This document shows, one piece after another, positions 17,413-25,799 of a stretch of 36,355 nt of DNA; positions within the stretch are counted from its first letter, which is position 1; every line of letters begins with the position of its first letter. The position numbers and the translations under genes are program-made. The DNA is from Rhodopirellula sp. (GTDB lineage: Bacteria; Planctomycetota; Planctomycetia; Pirellulales; Pirellulaceae), in contig PAAT01000140.1 of NCBI GenBank assembly GCA_002698965.1, positions 8,225-44,579 of the forward strand, in the 5' to 3' direction. The notes under the pieces are model-generated. The model saw only the letters and a program-made list of their open reading frames with translations, was not told the DNA's origin and searched no databases.

Positions 17413-18219
17413 TCACTGCAACCACATTCGCCATTTATAGAGCGCTTCGGCGGTTACGCGTTCCACTTCCGGTGACGACGTGAATTCAAACATCATCGGC
17501 CCGTTATATCCTGACTTTAAGAGCTCTTGTACCACCTCTGCCCAGGGAACATCTCCATCACAGAGTTCCGTCTCAATCACCCCGTTGTTTGCCTGCTTTA
17601 CGTGTAGCATCGAGATGTAAGCCTTATCAATCGCGACAACAATTTCCATAATCCGCGACACCTCACGGGCTAACGAAAAGTTTGCCGGATCAAAACAAAG
17701 CCAGACATTGCCGCTAAGGCTTTTCTCGCGCACCTCCTGAAAAAGCGGCCAGAAGAAATCCCATGTTTGAAAAGAATGTTCAATCGTAAGTCGAATTCCC
17801 TGCTCGTCAAGATCGTCTGCCACCTGAGCGAGACTTTCAACCGTCGCTGCAAAATTCATCTCTGCCGTATCGTTATCGCTGATAACGTCTACCAATCGCA
17901 AATGCGCATCGCCATTTCCGCAGGCAAGCGCCACATCCCTACCTAACTGCAGATCACAGGCACTACTATCGAATGGGCCGGCAAAGAATGGGAAACTCAT
18001 CGCATAATCAAAACGGCAGTTGTGATGGGCCTGAGCAATGGCCTTCCATTCATCAAGGTGCGGATTATGATGTGTCGGCTCTAAATCTCCTAAAGAACCC
18101 TGGCGCAATTCAATATCTCGCATCTCTAAATCAGCCGCATGGCCTATCAAATCGCGCAGGCCCACACCATTTTGCAAATAGAAATTCCAGCAATTACTAA
18201 CGATTCCGGTATTAAGCAT
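17413..18219 (-). CDS. Sugar phosphate isomerase/epimerase-like TIM-barrel protein
   Basis: The protein belongs to the xylose-isomerase-like/AP endonuclease 2 TIM-barrel superfamily: 'Asp-Ile-Glu-Leu-Arg' early, 'Thr-Ile-Glu-His-Ser' in the middle, 'Leu-Cys-Phe-Asp-Pro-Ala-Asn-Phe' with the metal-binding Asp, 'Leu-His-Val-Lys-Gln' and a final 'Met-Met-Phe-Glu-Phe'. These carry the Glu/Asp/His ligands expected for a divalent-metal site. Substrate cannot be told from sequence; members act on ketoses, inositols and related compounds. The start is ATG 18219, right after GAAGAGGAAGTG; an upstream GTG at 18222 is in frame but less likely. It heads the minus-strand run that continues into yggS. Confidence 0.85.
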   Translation of the reverse strand: MLNTGIVSNCWNFYLQNGVGLRDLIGHAADLEMRDIELRQGSLGDLEPTHHNPHLDEWKAIAQAHHNCRFDYAMSFPFFAGPFDSSACDLQLGRDVALACGNGDAHLRLVDVISDNDTAEMNFAATVESLAQVADDLDEQGIRLTIEHSFQTWDFFWPLFQEVREKSLSGNVWLCFDPANFSLAREVSRIMEIVVAIDKAYISMLHVKQANNGVIETELCDGDVPWAEVVQELLKSGYNGPMMFEFTSSPEVERVTAEALYKWRMWLQ

Positions 18220-18286
18220 CACTTCCTCTTCCTGCCTCTTGTTTTACCATATAAAGCAGGACTTTAAGTTACCATCGGACCCTGAC

Positions 18287-19723
18287 ATGCAAATCTCTGA
18301 CGATAATTCACCACTGGAATTGACTGCCGACCAATTGCGTCAGGATATCGAAATGACGCTGGAGTACCTTGGTCAACACATCACTACACTTGATCAACAA
18401 CCAGCATGGGCTTTACCTGATCCATCCGCAGCAGGAATTACCCCGCGTGAAAAGATACCTGAACGCGGTCTCCCTCTGGAAGACGTGCTTGATGACCTGT
18501 TCAATCAACGGGTTAATCCCAGCTACAATCCGTCCTGTGGAGGCTACCTGGCCTATGTCCCGGGAGGTGGACTGCCTCACGCTGCCATTGCAGATCTAAT
18601 TAGCGGCATTCTCAATAAATTCATAACCCTGTGGCAGGTTGCACCTGGCTTTGCCAATATTGAGGCTGATGTGGTCGAATGGTTTACCAGTTTGGTTGGG
18701 TACCCTCATGGAAGTGGCGGGTACCTTACAACCGGCGGTTCTATGGCGAACTGGTCTGCCATTGTGACCGCCCGACGTACACTTCTAGACGACAATTTTC
18801 TTAGCGGAACCATTTACACAACCTCTCAGGCACACCACAGCGTGACCAAAGCAGCGGTTCTCGCAGGATTTCCTGAGCAAAACATCCGTCAAGTCGATAC
18901 TGTCAATCTAGCTCTTTCGGTCCTACACCTCGAAGAGTTGATTGAGGAAGATCGAAACAAAGGCCTAAGACCGTTCTTAGTTGTTGCTAATGCCGGTACC
19001 ACTAATACCGGAACAGTGGATCCGCTCGTAGAAATCTCCCGAATCTGTAAACAATCAGAAATGTGGCTACATACAGATGCGGCTTATGGCGGATTTTTCA
19101 TGTTCACCGAACGAGGGAAGCAAATCCTGCATGGTTTAGCGTTATCAGATTCGATTACACTAGACCCTCACAAGGGACTCTTCCTTCCCTATGGGACCGG
19201 ATGCTTACTGGTAAAGGATGTATCAAATTTAGAGTCGGCTCATAAGGTATCCGCGAAATACCTGCCTCCTTTTCAGGACCATGACCATCACGTTGATTTT
19301 TGCGGTTTGTCCCCTGAGTTGTCACGCGATTTTCGTGGCCTTCGTATCTGGCTGCCATTTAAACTGTTTGGATCCCCTGTCTTTGGTAGCTATTTGGATG
19401 AGAAATTAGATCTTTGCAACCTTGCATATCAGGAAATCTCCAGACTGGAGAATATTGAGATACTGGCCGCGCCGACTCTGTCAACCTTTGCGTTCCGCTA
19501 CAATCCTATAGCAAACAACCTGTCTGACGGCGAGTTGAATGAGCTCAATCAGCATTTCCTGACCGAACTTAATTCCTCGAAGCGATTTCTTCTCTCCTCC
19601 ACCTATCTAGACGATGTATTCACCATTCGAATTTGCGTTCTCTCTTTCCGGACGCATGCAACGCACATCAACAACTGTATTGCGGAAGTCCTCCGGGTGG
19701 TAGAACAATTCGATAACGCCTAA
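18287..19723 (+). CDS. PLP-dependent group II decarboxylase
   Basis: The protein is a fold-type I PLP decarboxylase of the aromatic-amino-acid/glutamate decarboxylase family. The lysine that binds PLP is Lys296 in Leu-Asp-Pro-His-Lys-Gly, and the preceding His is the conserved residue that caps it. Other markers are 'Gly-Gly-Ser-Met-Ala-Asn' (phosphate pocket), the 'Ala-His-His-Ser' stacking histidine, 'Asn-Ala-Gly-Thr-Thr-Asn-Thr-Gly-Thr-Val-Asp-Pro' and the 'His-Thr-Asp-Ala-Ala-Tyr-Gly-Gly' aspartate that contacts the PLP nitrogen. Substrate cannot be assigned from sequence; tyrosine, tryptophan, DOPA and histidine-type substrates are all possible. The in-frame TTG at 18239 lacks a ribosome site, so ATG 18287 is preferred. 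Confidence 0.9.
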   Translation: MQISDDNSPLELTADQLRQDIEMTLEYLGQHITTLDQQPAWALPDPSAAGITPREKIPERGLPLEDVLDDLFNQRVNPSYNPSCGGYLAYVPGGGLPHAAIADLISGILNKFITLWQVAPGFANIEADVVEWFTSLVGYPHGSGGYLTTGGSMANWSAIVTARRTLLDDNFLSGTIYTTSQAHHSVTKAAVLAGFPEQNIRQVDTVNLALSVLHLEELIEEDRNKGLRPFLVVANAGTTNTGTVDPLVEISRICKQSEMWLHTDAAYGGFFMFTERGKQILHGLALSDSITLDPHKGLFLPYGTGCLLVKDVSNLESAHKVSAKYLPPFQDHDHHVDFCGLSPELSRDFRGLRIWLPFKLFGSPVFGSYLDEKLDLCNLAYQEISRLENIEILAAPTLSTFAFRYNPIANNLSDGELNELNQHFLTELNSSKRFLLSSTYLDDVFTIRICVLSFRTHATHINNCIAEVLRVVEQFDNA

Positions 19724-19780
19724 CTCACCAATCCGTTACAATATTGGATTACTTGTAAATCCTTTCTGGAGCATCCCGTC

Positions 19781-21106
19781 ATGTCAGAATACGAAACAAC
19801 GGAAGAAGCACCATCGCGTAAATGGTATCAGGCCATCGGGCCAGGTATTATCACGGCCTGTGTCGTCATCGGACCCGGAAGTATTCTCACAAGCAACAAG
19901 ATCGGTGCGGGCAATGAATTTAGCATGATCTGGATCGTCGTCGTTGCGTGCATCTTTATGATGTTCTTCATGAGCATGGGAGCTCGCATTGGTGTTGTTG
20001 CGAAATCTTCTCCTGCGGATCTGATTCGCCAGCATCTCGGAGGGACTTTAGGAAAGGCTCTCGCCATCATCGTCGGCTTATGCGTTTTTTGCATCTCCAC
20101 GGCATTCCAGTTCGGTAATAATCTAGGGGTACAATCTGCCTTTAATGTCTATTTGGACAAAGGCATTACCATCTATCTCGTCATTGGCTTCAATGCCCTG
20201 TCGATTTCATTCTTGTTTGCATTTAAAGACTTCTACAAAGCGCTCGAAAAAGTCATGATGGTTTTTGTGGGACTCATGCTTCTTTGTTTTGCCATCAATT
20301 TAGTGGCTGCAAAACCAAATATCGGGTCACTAGCGAAAGGGTTTCTACCTCTCGATGCCGAAATCAGTCTGGATACGCTCGGCTTGATCGGTACAACGTT
20401 CGTCGTCGCAGCAGCCTATTTTCAGTGTTACCTGGCCCGGCAAAAGGGATGGTCTATTAGTGAGCTTAAAAACGGTCTCGTTGACGCTCGGGTGGGATCG
20501 GTGATCATGGCTACTCTCACCATTATGCTGATGGCTACTGCCGGGACCGTACTGGTCGGAGAGACTCTCAATAGTGTCGAAGATGTTGCGGCAGGTCTTG
20601 AGCCTGCTTTCGGTCAAACCGGGAAAATGCTGTTTTGCATTGGGTTGTTTTCGGCAGCCTATTCCTCTTTTCTAGTCAATTCAATGATAGCAGGCTTTAT
20701 CCTTTCAGACGGTCTCAAATTAGGAGCAACGGCTGGAGAGAAAGGCCCAAAGATAATTACCACTCTCGTATTACTTACTGGGATGGTGGTTGCCTTGGCC
20801 GTCGTCTTAATGGACTTCGAAACGGTTCCTGTTGTGGTATTCGCTCAAGCTGTTACGGTTATTGGAAATCCATTACTCGCCGCGGTGCTTTTGTGGATGA
20901 CTAACAGCAAGAAGATTATGGGAGACAGGACTAACGGTCCGATCACTAACATTGTAGGTTTTCTCGGCATCATCATATTACTAGTAATGGCTTATCGCAC
21001 TGCGTTTGTTGTTATTCCGTCAAAATTAAACCCGCCCCAGGTAACAGCCGTGATCGAACTGGTTGAACCATCGCATCTATCACCGAACCAACCCCCTACC
21101 ACTTAG
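19781..21106 (+). CDS. Divergent Nramp (SLC11) family transporter
   Basis: About eleven hydrophobic segments over 441 residues and a conserved first helix (Gly-Pro-Gly-Ile-Ile-Thr-Ala...) place it in the Nramp/LeuT-fold superfamily of H+-coupled divalent-metal transporters in the inner membrane. Two metal-site motifs differ from canonical Nramp: the TM1 Asp-Pro-Gly-Asn is Gly-Pro-Gly-Ser (residues 31-34), and the TM6 Met-Pro-His motif is replaced by Ala-Ala-Ala-Tyr-Phe-Gln-Cys-Tyr-Leu-Ala-Arg near residue 205-220. It therefore belongs to a divergent clade whose substrate is unknown, and the Mn2+/Fe2+ role should not be copied from family annotation. CTGGAG lies about ten bases upstream of the ATG. 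It is followed by the CaMKII-AD gene after 25 bases. Confidence 0.85.
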   Translation: MSEYETTEEAPSRKWYQAIGPGIITACVVIGPGSILTSNKIGAGNEFSMIWIVVVACIFMMFFMSMGARIGVVAKSSPADLIRQHLGGTLGKALAIIVGLCVFCISTAFQFGNNLGVQSAFNVYLDKGITIYLVIGFNALSISFLFAFKDFYKALEKVMMVFVGLMLLCFAINLVAAKPNIGSLAKGFLPLDAEISLDTLGLIGTTFVVAAAYFQCYLARQKGWSISELKNGLVDARVGSVIMATLTIMLMATAGTVLVGETLNSVEDVAAGLEPAFGQTGKMLFCIGLFSAAYSSFLVNSMIAGFILSDGLKLGATAGEKGPKIITTLVLLTGMVVALAVVLMDFETVPVVVFAQAVTVIGNPLLAAVLLWMTNSKKIMGDRTNGPITNIVGFLGIIILLVMAYRTAFVVIPSKLNPPQVTAVIELVEPSHLSPNQPPTT

Positions 21107-21131
21107 ACTCACCAACAACTGAAAATAAATC

Positions 21132-21539
21132 ATGGAATTAACACCTGAAGACGAACTACTAATACTCAACGAGAAGCTACTTGAAGCGATCGACACCAAC
21201 GATTACGAAACCTACACGGAATTATGTGACGTTAATCTCAGCGCATTCGAGCCAGAGGCAATGGGACAACTGGTTGAAGGGCTTCCGTTTCACGCATTCT
21301 ACCTGTTGCGTGAAGCGTCCAGTGCCAGCAAACAATCAACCATCTGCTCCCCACGTGTTCGCATGCTTGGAGATGATGCTGCTGTCGTTACCTTTGTTCG
21401 GCTTTCGCAAAAATCTTCACCTGAGTCGGGCGACTCAGTCGCCAGCTGTGAAGAAACCCGCATTTGGCAAAGAATCGATGGGAATTGGAAGCATGTTCAT
21501 TTCCACCGGAGTTTTGCCGGTAGCATCGAGTTAGGTTAA
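21132..21539 (+). CDS. CaMKII association-domain-like (NTF2-fold) protein
   Basis: The 135 residues match the calcium/calmodulin-dependent kinase II association-domain family: 'Asp-Tyr-Glu-Thr-Tyr-x-Glu-Leu-Cys-Asp' then 'Phe-Glu-Pro-Glu-Ala-Met-Gly-x-Leu-Val-Glu-Gly-Leu-x-Phe-His', 'Arg-Met-Leu-Gly-Asp-Asp-Ala-Ala-Val' and a final 'Trp-Gln-Arg-Ile-Asp-Gly-Asn-Trp-Lys-His-Val-His-Phe-His-Arg-Ser'. In eukaryotes this fold oligomerises the kinase; bacterial stand-alone versions have unknown function and no kinase partner is seen here. It is a cytoplasmic protein with no signal peptide. It starts 25 bases after the Nramp-like gene and ends 13 bases before the glycosylase gene, so the three are probably co-transcribed. 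Confidence 0.85.
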   Translation: MELTPEDELLILNEKLLEAIDTNDYETYTELCDVNLSAFEPEAMGQLVEGLPFHAFYLLREASSASKQSTICSPRVRMLGDDAAVVTFVRLSQKSSPESGDSVASCEETRIWQRIDGNWKHVHFHRSFAGSIELG

Positions 21540-21552
21540 TCGACCTAATACT

Positions 21553-22263
21553 ATGCCTAAAGCTGTCCGACGCAAACGCACGCCTCCACGGTGGAATCGA
21601 CTTAATCGGGAAATCGATGCCTGCCAGAAGTGTCCCCGCCTTATTGATTATTGCCGGGAAGTGGCCCATGTAAAACGGCGGGCCTACATCCATGAAACCT
21701 ACTGGGGCGGCCCTGTTTCAAACTTCGGGGATCCTTATGCCGAGTTGTTACTCGTAGGCTTAGCGCCCGGAGCACACGGCGCTAACCGCACCGGAAGGAT
21801 GTTTACTGGAGACCGTAGTGGGGACTGGCTGTATAAAGCATTGTACAAAGCTGGATTCGCAAACCAAGAAAAATCGACCCATCTTCAAGACGGTTTGCAA
21901 CTGACCGGATGTGCGATCACTAATATCTGCCACTGTGCACCACCTCAGAACAAGCCTACCAGAGACGAAGTCTTAACTTGCCAGCCATGGTTTGAACAGC
22001 TTGTAGCCCAACTACCTATTAAGGTTTTTCTGGCCTTCGGACAGATAGCCTGGCGCGGCGTGATCGACTTCATGAAGGATACTGACGTTTATTCGGGACC
22101 TATCCCAAAATTCGGACACGGCCATTCATTTAACTTTGCAGACGGCCGCATTTTATTAGGAAGCTATCATCCCAGCCAACAGAACACATTCACAGGTAGA
22201 CTCACCGAATCGATGTTTAATTCTATCTTTCGTAAAGCAAATCGGCTTCTAGACAGGCATTAA
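21553..22263 (+). CDS. Family 5 (UDGb-type) uracil-DNA glycosylase
   Basis: The protein carries the family 5 uracil-DNA glycosylase motif Gly-Leu-Ala-Pro-Gly-Ala-His-Gly-Ala-Asn-Arg-Thr-Gly-Arg (69-82), in which Ala replaces the catalytic Asp/Asn of families 1 and 4, and a C-terminal Tyr-His-Pro-Ser-Gln-Gln-Asn-Thr active-site histidine motif. Cys24, Cys27, Cys128 and Cys143 have the spacing of the four [4Fe-4S] ligands of families 4/5. It would remove uracil, and possibly other deaminated bases, from DNA as the first step of base-excision repair. Length (236 aa) is typical. It lies 13 bases after the CaMKII-AD gene. Confidence 0.93.
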   Translation: MPKAVRRKRTPPRWNRLNREIDACQKCPRLIDYCREVAHVKRRAYIHETYWGGPVSNFGDPYAELLLVGLAPGAHGANRTGRMFTGDRSGDWLYKALYKAGFANQEKSTHLQDGLQLTGCAITNICHCAPPQNKPTRDEVLTCQPWFEQLVAQLPIKVFLAFGQIAWRGVIDFMKDTDVYSGPIPKFGHGHSFNFADGRILLGSYHPSQQNTFTGRLTESMFNSIFRKANRLLDRH

Positions 22264-22318
22264 AGAAATCATTTTTCGGTACAATAAGGTTTTCAACCAT
22301 TAGTTAAGAGGTGCATTA

Positions 22319-24568
22319 ATGCCTCCTTTCATGAAAAGTCATCGCCAACTTGCCTGTCTACTTATCGCAAGTCTCTTTGTCCTTCAAGACCGCCTACTGG
22401 ACGCACAGGAAATACAAACATCTAAAACTGTCGAACAGCTGGCCGCTAGCATCAAGCCCTCTTTAGTCACAATTTCCACGATGGGCAGAGACGGTAAATA
22501 TCAGGGTGTCGGTACCGGTTTTGTTGTCGATCAAGAGGGCCTCATCGTAACGAACCTTCATGTCATCGGGGATTCACGTGAATTTCGTGTCGAAACAGCG
22601 TCTCGTGAAGAACTTAAAGTCGTCGGTATCCACGCATCCGATCGGGTTATGGATCTTGCCATTATTCAGGTGGAGGCTAGCGACTTAACAGCGTTACCTA
22701 TGGGCGATATTAATTCCTTAGCACAGGGAGCACCGATTATCGTGATGGGCAACCCACATGGACTACGAAATAGTGTCGTCTCTGGTATCAACTCCGGTGT
22801 TCGCGAGATCGATGGCCGCAAAATGATGCAATTGGCAATCCCCATCGAGCCGGGCAACTCCGGCGGGCCTGTGCTTGATATGCAGGGTAACGTACACGGG
22901 ATCGTCACGATGAAGTCTCTTGTAACTGCAAATCTTGGGTTCGCCGTCGATATTGCCCCGCTAAAAGCGCTCCTGGACTCTCCTAACCCCGTCAGTATCG
23001 ACAAATGGCTAACGATCGGGTCACTCGACCCCCGTGACTGGGAGCCCGTATTTGGGCCTCATTGGAAGCAACGTGGAGGACGTATTCTTGCGGGCGGTTC
23101 TGGCGCAGGATTTGCTGGACGTTCTCTTTGCCTCTACCAAGGAGAAGTTCCAGAAATTCCGTACGAGATTCAGGTGCGAGTCAAGCTCGACGATGAAAAG
23201 GGAGCTGCCGGACTGATCTTCTTTGCCGACGGTCGGAACAAGCATTATGGATTCTACCCGACGAACAATAAAATTCGCTTCACACTGTTTGAAGGTTCCT
23301 CCGTTTTCACCTGGACCGTTCTCTACGACCAGCCATCGGAAGCTTATCGGTCCGGCGAATTCAACACCCTTAAAGTTCGCATTGAGGAAGACCATTTTAA
23401 GATGTTCGTTAACGGAGAGCAGGTACTCGAATCCGCCAACCGCAATCTTACTTCCGGCAAACCCGGCTTAGCAAAATTCCGGGACACTTCCGCCGATTTT
23501 CGTAATTTTGTCGTCGCCAAAGAAATCGACCATTCCACACTGAGTGACGAGGCCAAACAACGGATCACTGCTGCCATTTCCGAGGTTCCCCCAATTGCAG
23601 ATTTGAAACCGGGAAGCCTAGCTCCATTTCTCGACACGCCTCAATTGTCGCGAACCATCGTCCAGCAAGAAACGAGGCGCCTCGAGGATAAACTCGCCGA
23701 ACTAAAGAAGCTGGACGCTGACATCCATACAAATGCCGTTGCCAAAGAACTGGGAGATTACTTTGCGGCCTATGAAAAACGCCTTTCAGAAACCGAAGAA
23801 AAAGCCAAGGTATCTATCGATCTGTTAAAGGCCTCTCTAATTATCGCCTCGGTAGACGAAGAAGAAATCAATATCCCGGCTTACCTGCGTCAAGTCGACC
23901 GTATGGTTAAAGATATTCAGGCAACACTTGCAGAGGATTGTAACCCTGCTGATATTCGCAACGCATTAAATAGATACCTCTATGAAGATAATGGCTTTCA
24001 CGGGGCCCGATTTGACTACTATCACCGCGCGAACAGTTATATGAACCGACTGTTAGACGACCGAGAGGGCCTGCCTATCACCCTCTCAATCCTCTACATG
24101 GAACTAGGAACCCGGCTGGGCTTAGACATCGAAGGAGTCGGAATCCCTGGACACTTCATTGTACGACAACTGATCGATGGGAAACCGGTATTTTTGGATC
24201 CCTTTGATGACGCCCGAATCCTTAACCTAGATGAAGTCAAAGCACTGGCAACCAATGGTCGCCCCGCACTGTTTCAGGATCGTTTTCTGGAAACGGCCTC
24301 CGCTAAAACTATTCTCATGCGAATGTTAAATAACCTGCTGGGACTAGCGCAGGACGAAGAGGATAAGGAATCCATGTTGCGATACCTTGAAGTTCTGATG
24401 GCACTGGACGAGACTCACGTACAAAACAGAGGGATGCGAGCCATCATCCGATTTGAGACGGGACGAAAACAGGCGGCCGTGGATGACCTCGACTACTTCC
24501 TGGATACCCGACCCAACGAATTGGACCTTGACCAGATCCAACGCATGCGAGATTACTTTAATCGCTAA
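22319..24568 (+). CDS. Secreted HtrA-type protease fused to LamG-like and SirB1 transglutaminase-like domains
   Basis: A signal peptide (residues 1-29) leads into a trypsin-like S1C protease domain (about 38-225) with the triad His81 (Thr-Asn-Leu-His-Val-Ile), Asp112 (Val-Met-Asp-Leu-Ala) and Ser181 (Gly-Asn-Ser-Gly-Gly-Pro). No PDZ domain follows. Residues about 235-405 form a LamG/3-keto-disaccharide-hydrolase-like (DUF1080) beta sandwich, with 'Ala-Ala-Gly-Leu-Ile-Phe-Phe-Ala-Asp-Gly'. After a coiled-coil stretch, residues about 500-650 match the SirB1/transglutaminase-like family ('Gly-Leu-Pro-Ile-Thr-Leu-Ser-Ile-Leu-Tyr' and 'Gly-Ile-Pro-Gly-His-Phe-Ile-Val-Arg'), and about 650-749 looks like TPR repeats. 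A promoter or Shine-Dalgarno AAGAGGTG precedes the ATG. The combination suggests a periplasmic quality-control or cell-wall role, which is inference. Confidence 0.88.
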   Translation: MPPFMKSHRQLACLLIASLFVLQDRLLDAQEIQTSKTVEQLAASIKPSLVTISTMGRDGKYQGVGTGFVVDQEGLIVTNLHVIGDSREFRVETASREELKVVGIHASDRVMDLAIIQVEASDLTALPMGDINSLAQGAPIIVMGNPHGLRNSVVSGINSGVREIDGRKMMQLAIPIEPGNSGGPVLDMQGNVHGIVTMKSLVTANLGFAVDIAPLKALLDSPNPVSIDKWLTIGSLDPRDWEPVFGPHWKQRGGRILAGGSGAGFAGRSLCLYQGEVPEIPYEIQVRVKLDDEKGAAGLIFFADGRNKHYGFYPTNNKIRFTLFEGSSVFTWTVLYDQPSEAYRSGEFNTLKVRIEEDHFKMFVNGEQVLESANRNLTSGKPGLAKFRDTSADFRNFVVAKEIDHSTLSDEAKQRITAAISEVPPIADLKPGSLAPFLDTPQLSRTIVQQETRRLEDKLAELKKLDADIHTNAVAKELGDYFAAYEKRLSETEEKAKVSIDLLKASLIIASVDEEEINIPAYLRQVDRMVKDIQATLAEDCNPADIRNALNRYLYEDNGFHGARFDYYHRANSYMNRLLDDREGLPITLSILYMELGTRLGLDIEGVGIPGHFIVRQLIDGKPVFLDPFDDARILNLDEVKALATNGRPALFQDRFLETASAKTILMRMLNNLLGLAQDEEDKESMLRYLEVLMALDETHVQNRGMRAIIRFETGRKQAAVDDLDYFLDTRPNELDLDQIQRMRDYFNR

Positions 24569-24569
24569 G

Positions 24570-24610
24570 AAAAAACGACTGCCTGTTTCGGCGTTGGAAA
24601 CAAGCAGTCG
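24570..24610 (-). terminator. Intrinsic terminator of the DUF3500 gene
   Basis: A 14-bp stem with one mismatch (24576-24589 with 24597-24610) and a 7-base loop is followed on the minus strand by six T (A run at 24570-24575). On the + strand no T run follows, so it serves the minus-strand gene ending at 24639 rather than the protease gene ending at 24568. Confidence 0.82.
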
Positions 24611-24638
24611 CTCGGATTCTTTAACTTCGAAAAGTGGT

Positions 24639-25685
24639 CTATTTTTCAACCGCGATTGCAAAGTCACCTCGAGTATCACGCCACAAACAGTGGATATGAC
24701 TGGCAGGATTTCCAGCCGCGTCTGGTTGAGTATTTACAAACTCAATCAGAAAGGTCGGTCCTTGCACTCGGTAATAATGCCCAACACCTGGCTTGGTAGC
24801 ACCAGCCCAGCAGAATTTAACCTTACCCCAACCAGCCTCTTTGATATCTGACAGACGTTTCGCTGCAATATCCGGAGCCATACTACGTGTGTATGTCATG
24901 ATTAGTTGACGCAGCATCTTCTTTTGCTCTTCTTCAAGCTCACGAATCAAAATACCTTCTGCGGGTGTTTGTGGAGGCTGAGCCTGTCCTGCATTGCGGA
25001 CTTCCTTAGGAGCCGTTTCTGCGATGATAGCCGTCTTCTTTTGCTCATCAGTTAATGAATTTACTAAGTCAAAACCAAGTGTTTCCTCATTGTCCAGAAC
25101 GCGAGCACCTTTCTCAAAGCCTGCCAGATCTGCTGGTACGATGGTTGGGTTCGAGCACATGACCTGTGGCGTCGACGAAATAACCACATTATTCTCAATC
25201 ACAAAGTTAAGAGACATGTGATGACCTTCGATACTCACACCCCATTTCCCATCTTTCGATGGTTTTCCAAAAAGAGTGTAGTAATAAAGTTCGGTATCAC
25301 GAGGAAAGCGTCCCGGACTCGCCTTTTCCAATTCATGGAGCACACCTTCCAACTTCATAATATTCGTGAACTTCTTGTAGCCCAGAAAACTTAGCCCTGC
25401 CCTCAAAATTTGGCTAGCAGCTTTTCTTTGTTTGGGATTCATGTCTTTGACGACCAGTCCCTTGCGACTGTCTTTGGGAATGAAGTGCCACGCTACTCGT
25501 TCGCTATTGTCATAGTCCATCACTGCAAGTTTCTTTTCCGCATCACTCAACGTCCCAAGAAACCCATCAGCTGCTGCCAGGAATGCCTCGCCCGCTGGAG
25601 GGCGTTCTTTCTGGAGTCCCAACGTCGCCAATGCAGTTGTTAGTACCAATACACTTAAAATTCTTACCTTTCCGGCCTTCATCAA
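24639..25685 (-). CDS. Secreted DUF3500 family protein
   Basis: A signal peptide of about 24 residues is followed by a DUF3500 domain: 'Asp-Gly-Phe-Leu-Gly-Thr-Leu-Ser-Asp-Ala-Glu-Lys' early, 'Trp-His-Phe-Ile-Pro' near residue 66, 'Gly-His-His-Met-Ser-Leu-Asn-Phe' near 155, and a C-terminal 'His-Ile-His-Cys-Leu-Trp-Arg-Asp-Thr-Arg-Gly-Asp-Phe'. These His-rich motifs suggest metal binding, but no activity of the family is established to my knowledge. AGAGGA precedes the ATG. It is a single-gene transcript, divergent from the zinc-ribbon gene at 25800 and ending at a clear terminator. Confidence 0.88.
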   Translation of the reverse strand: MMKAGKVRILSVLVLTTALATLGLQKERPPAGEAFLAAADGFLGTLSDAEKKLAVMDYDNSERVAWHFIPKDSRKGLVVKDMNPKQRKAASQILRAGLSFLGYKKFTNIMKLEGVLHELEKASPGRFPRDTELYYYTLFGKPSKDGKWGVSIEGHHMSLNFVIENNVVISSTPQVMCSNPTIVPADLAGFEKGARVLDNEETLGFDLVNSLTDEQKKTAIIAETAPKEVRNAGQAQPPQTPAEGILIRELEEEQKKMLRQLIMTYTRSMAPDIAAKRLSDIKEAGWGKVKFCWAGATKPGVGHYYRVQGPTFLIEFVNTQPDAAGNPASHIHCLWRDTRGDFAIAVEK

Positions 25686-25799
25686 TTAATCCTCTTTGAA
25701 ATAAAATGGGCTTTAGGTTGTTGTTACCCTTATAGTCTAAGCCCTCCAACTTACCATTACTACAACAGGTTACAGATATACGGTTGCGAATCTCCTAAG

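Noticed and set aside
24570..24610. Stem-loop as terminator of the + strand protease gene
   Set aside because: No T run follows on the + strand; the T run is on the minus strand, so it belongs to the DUF3500 gene.
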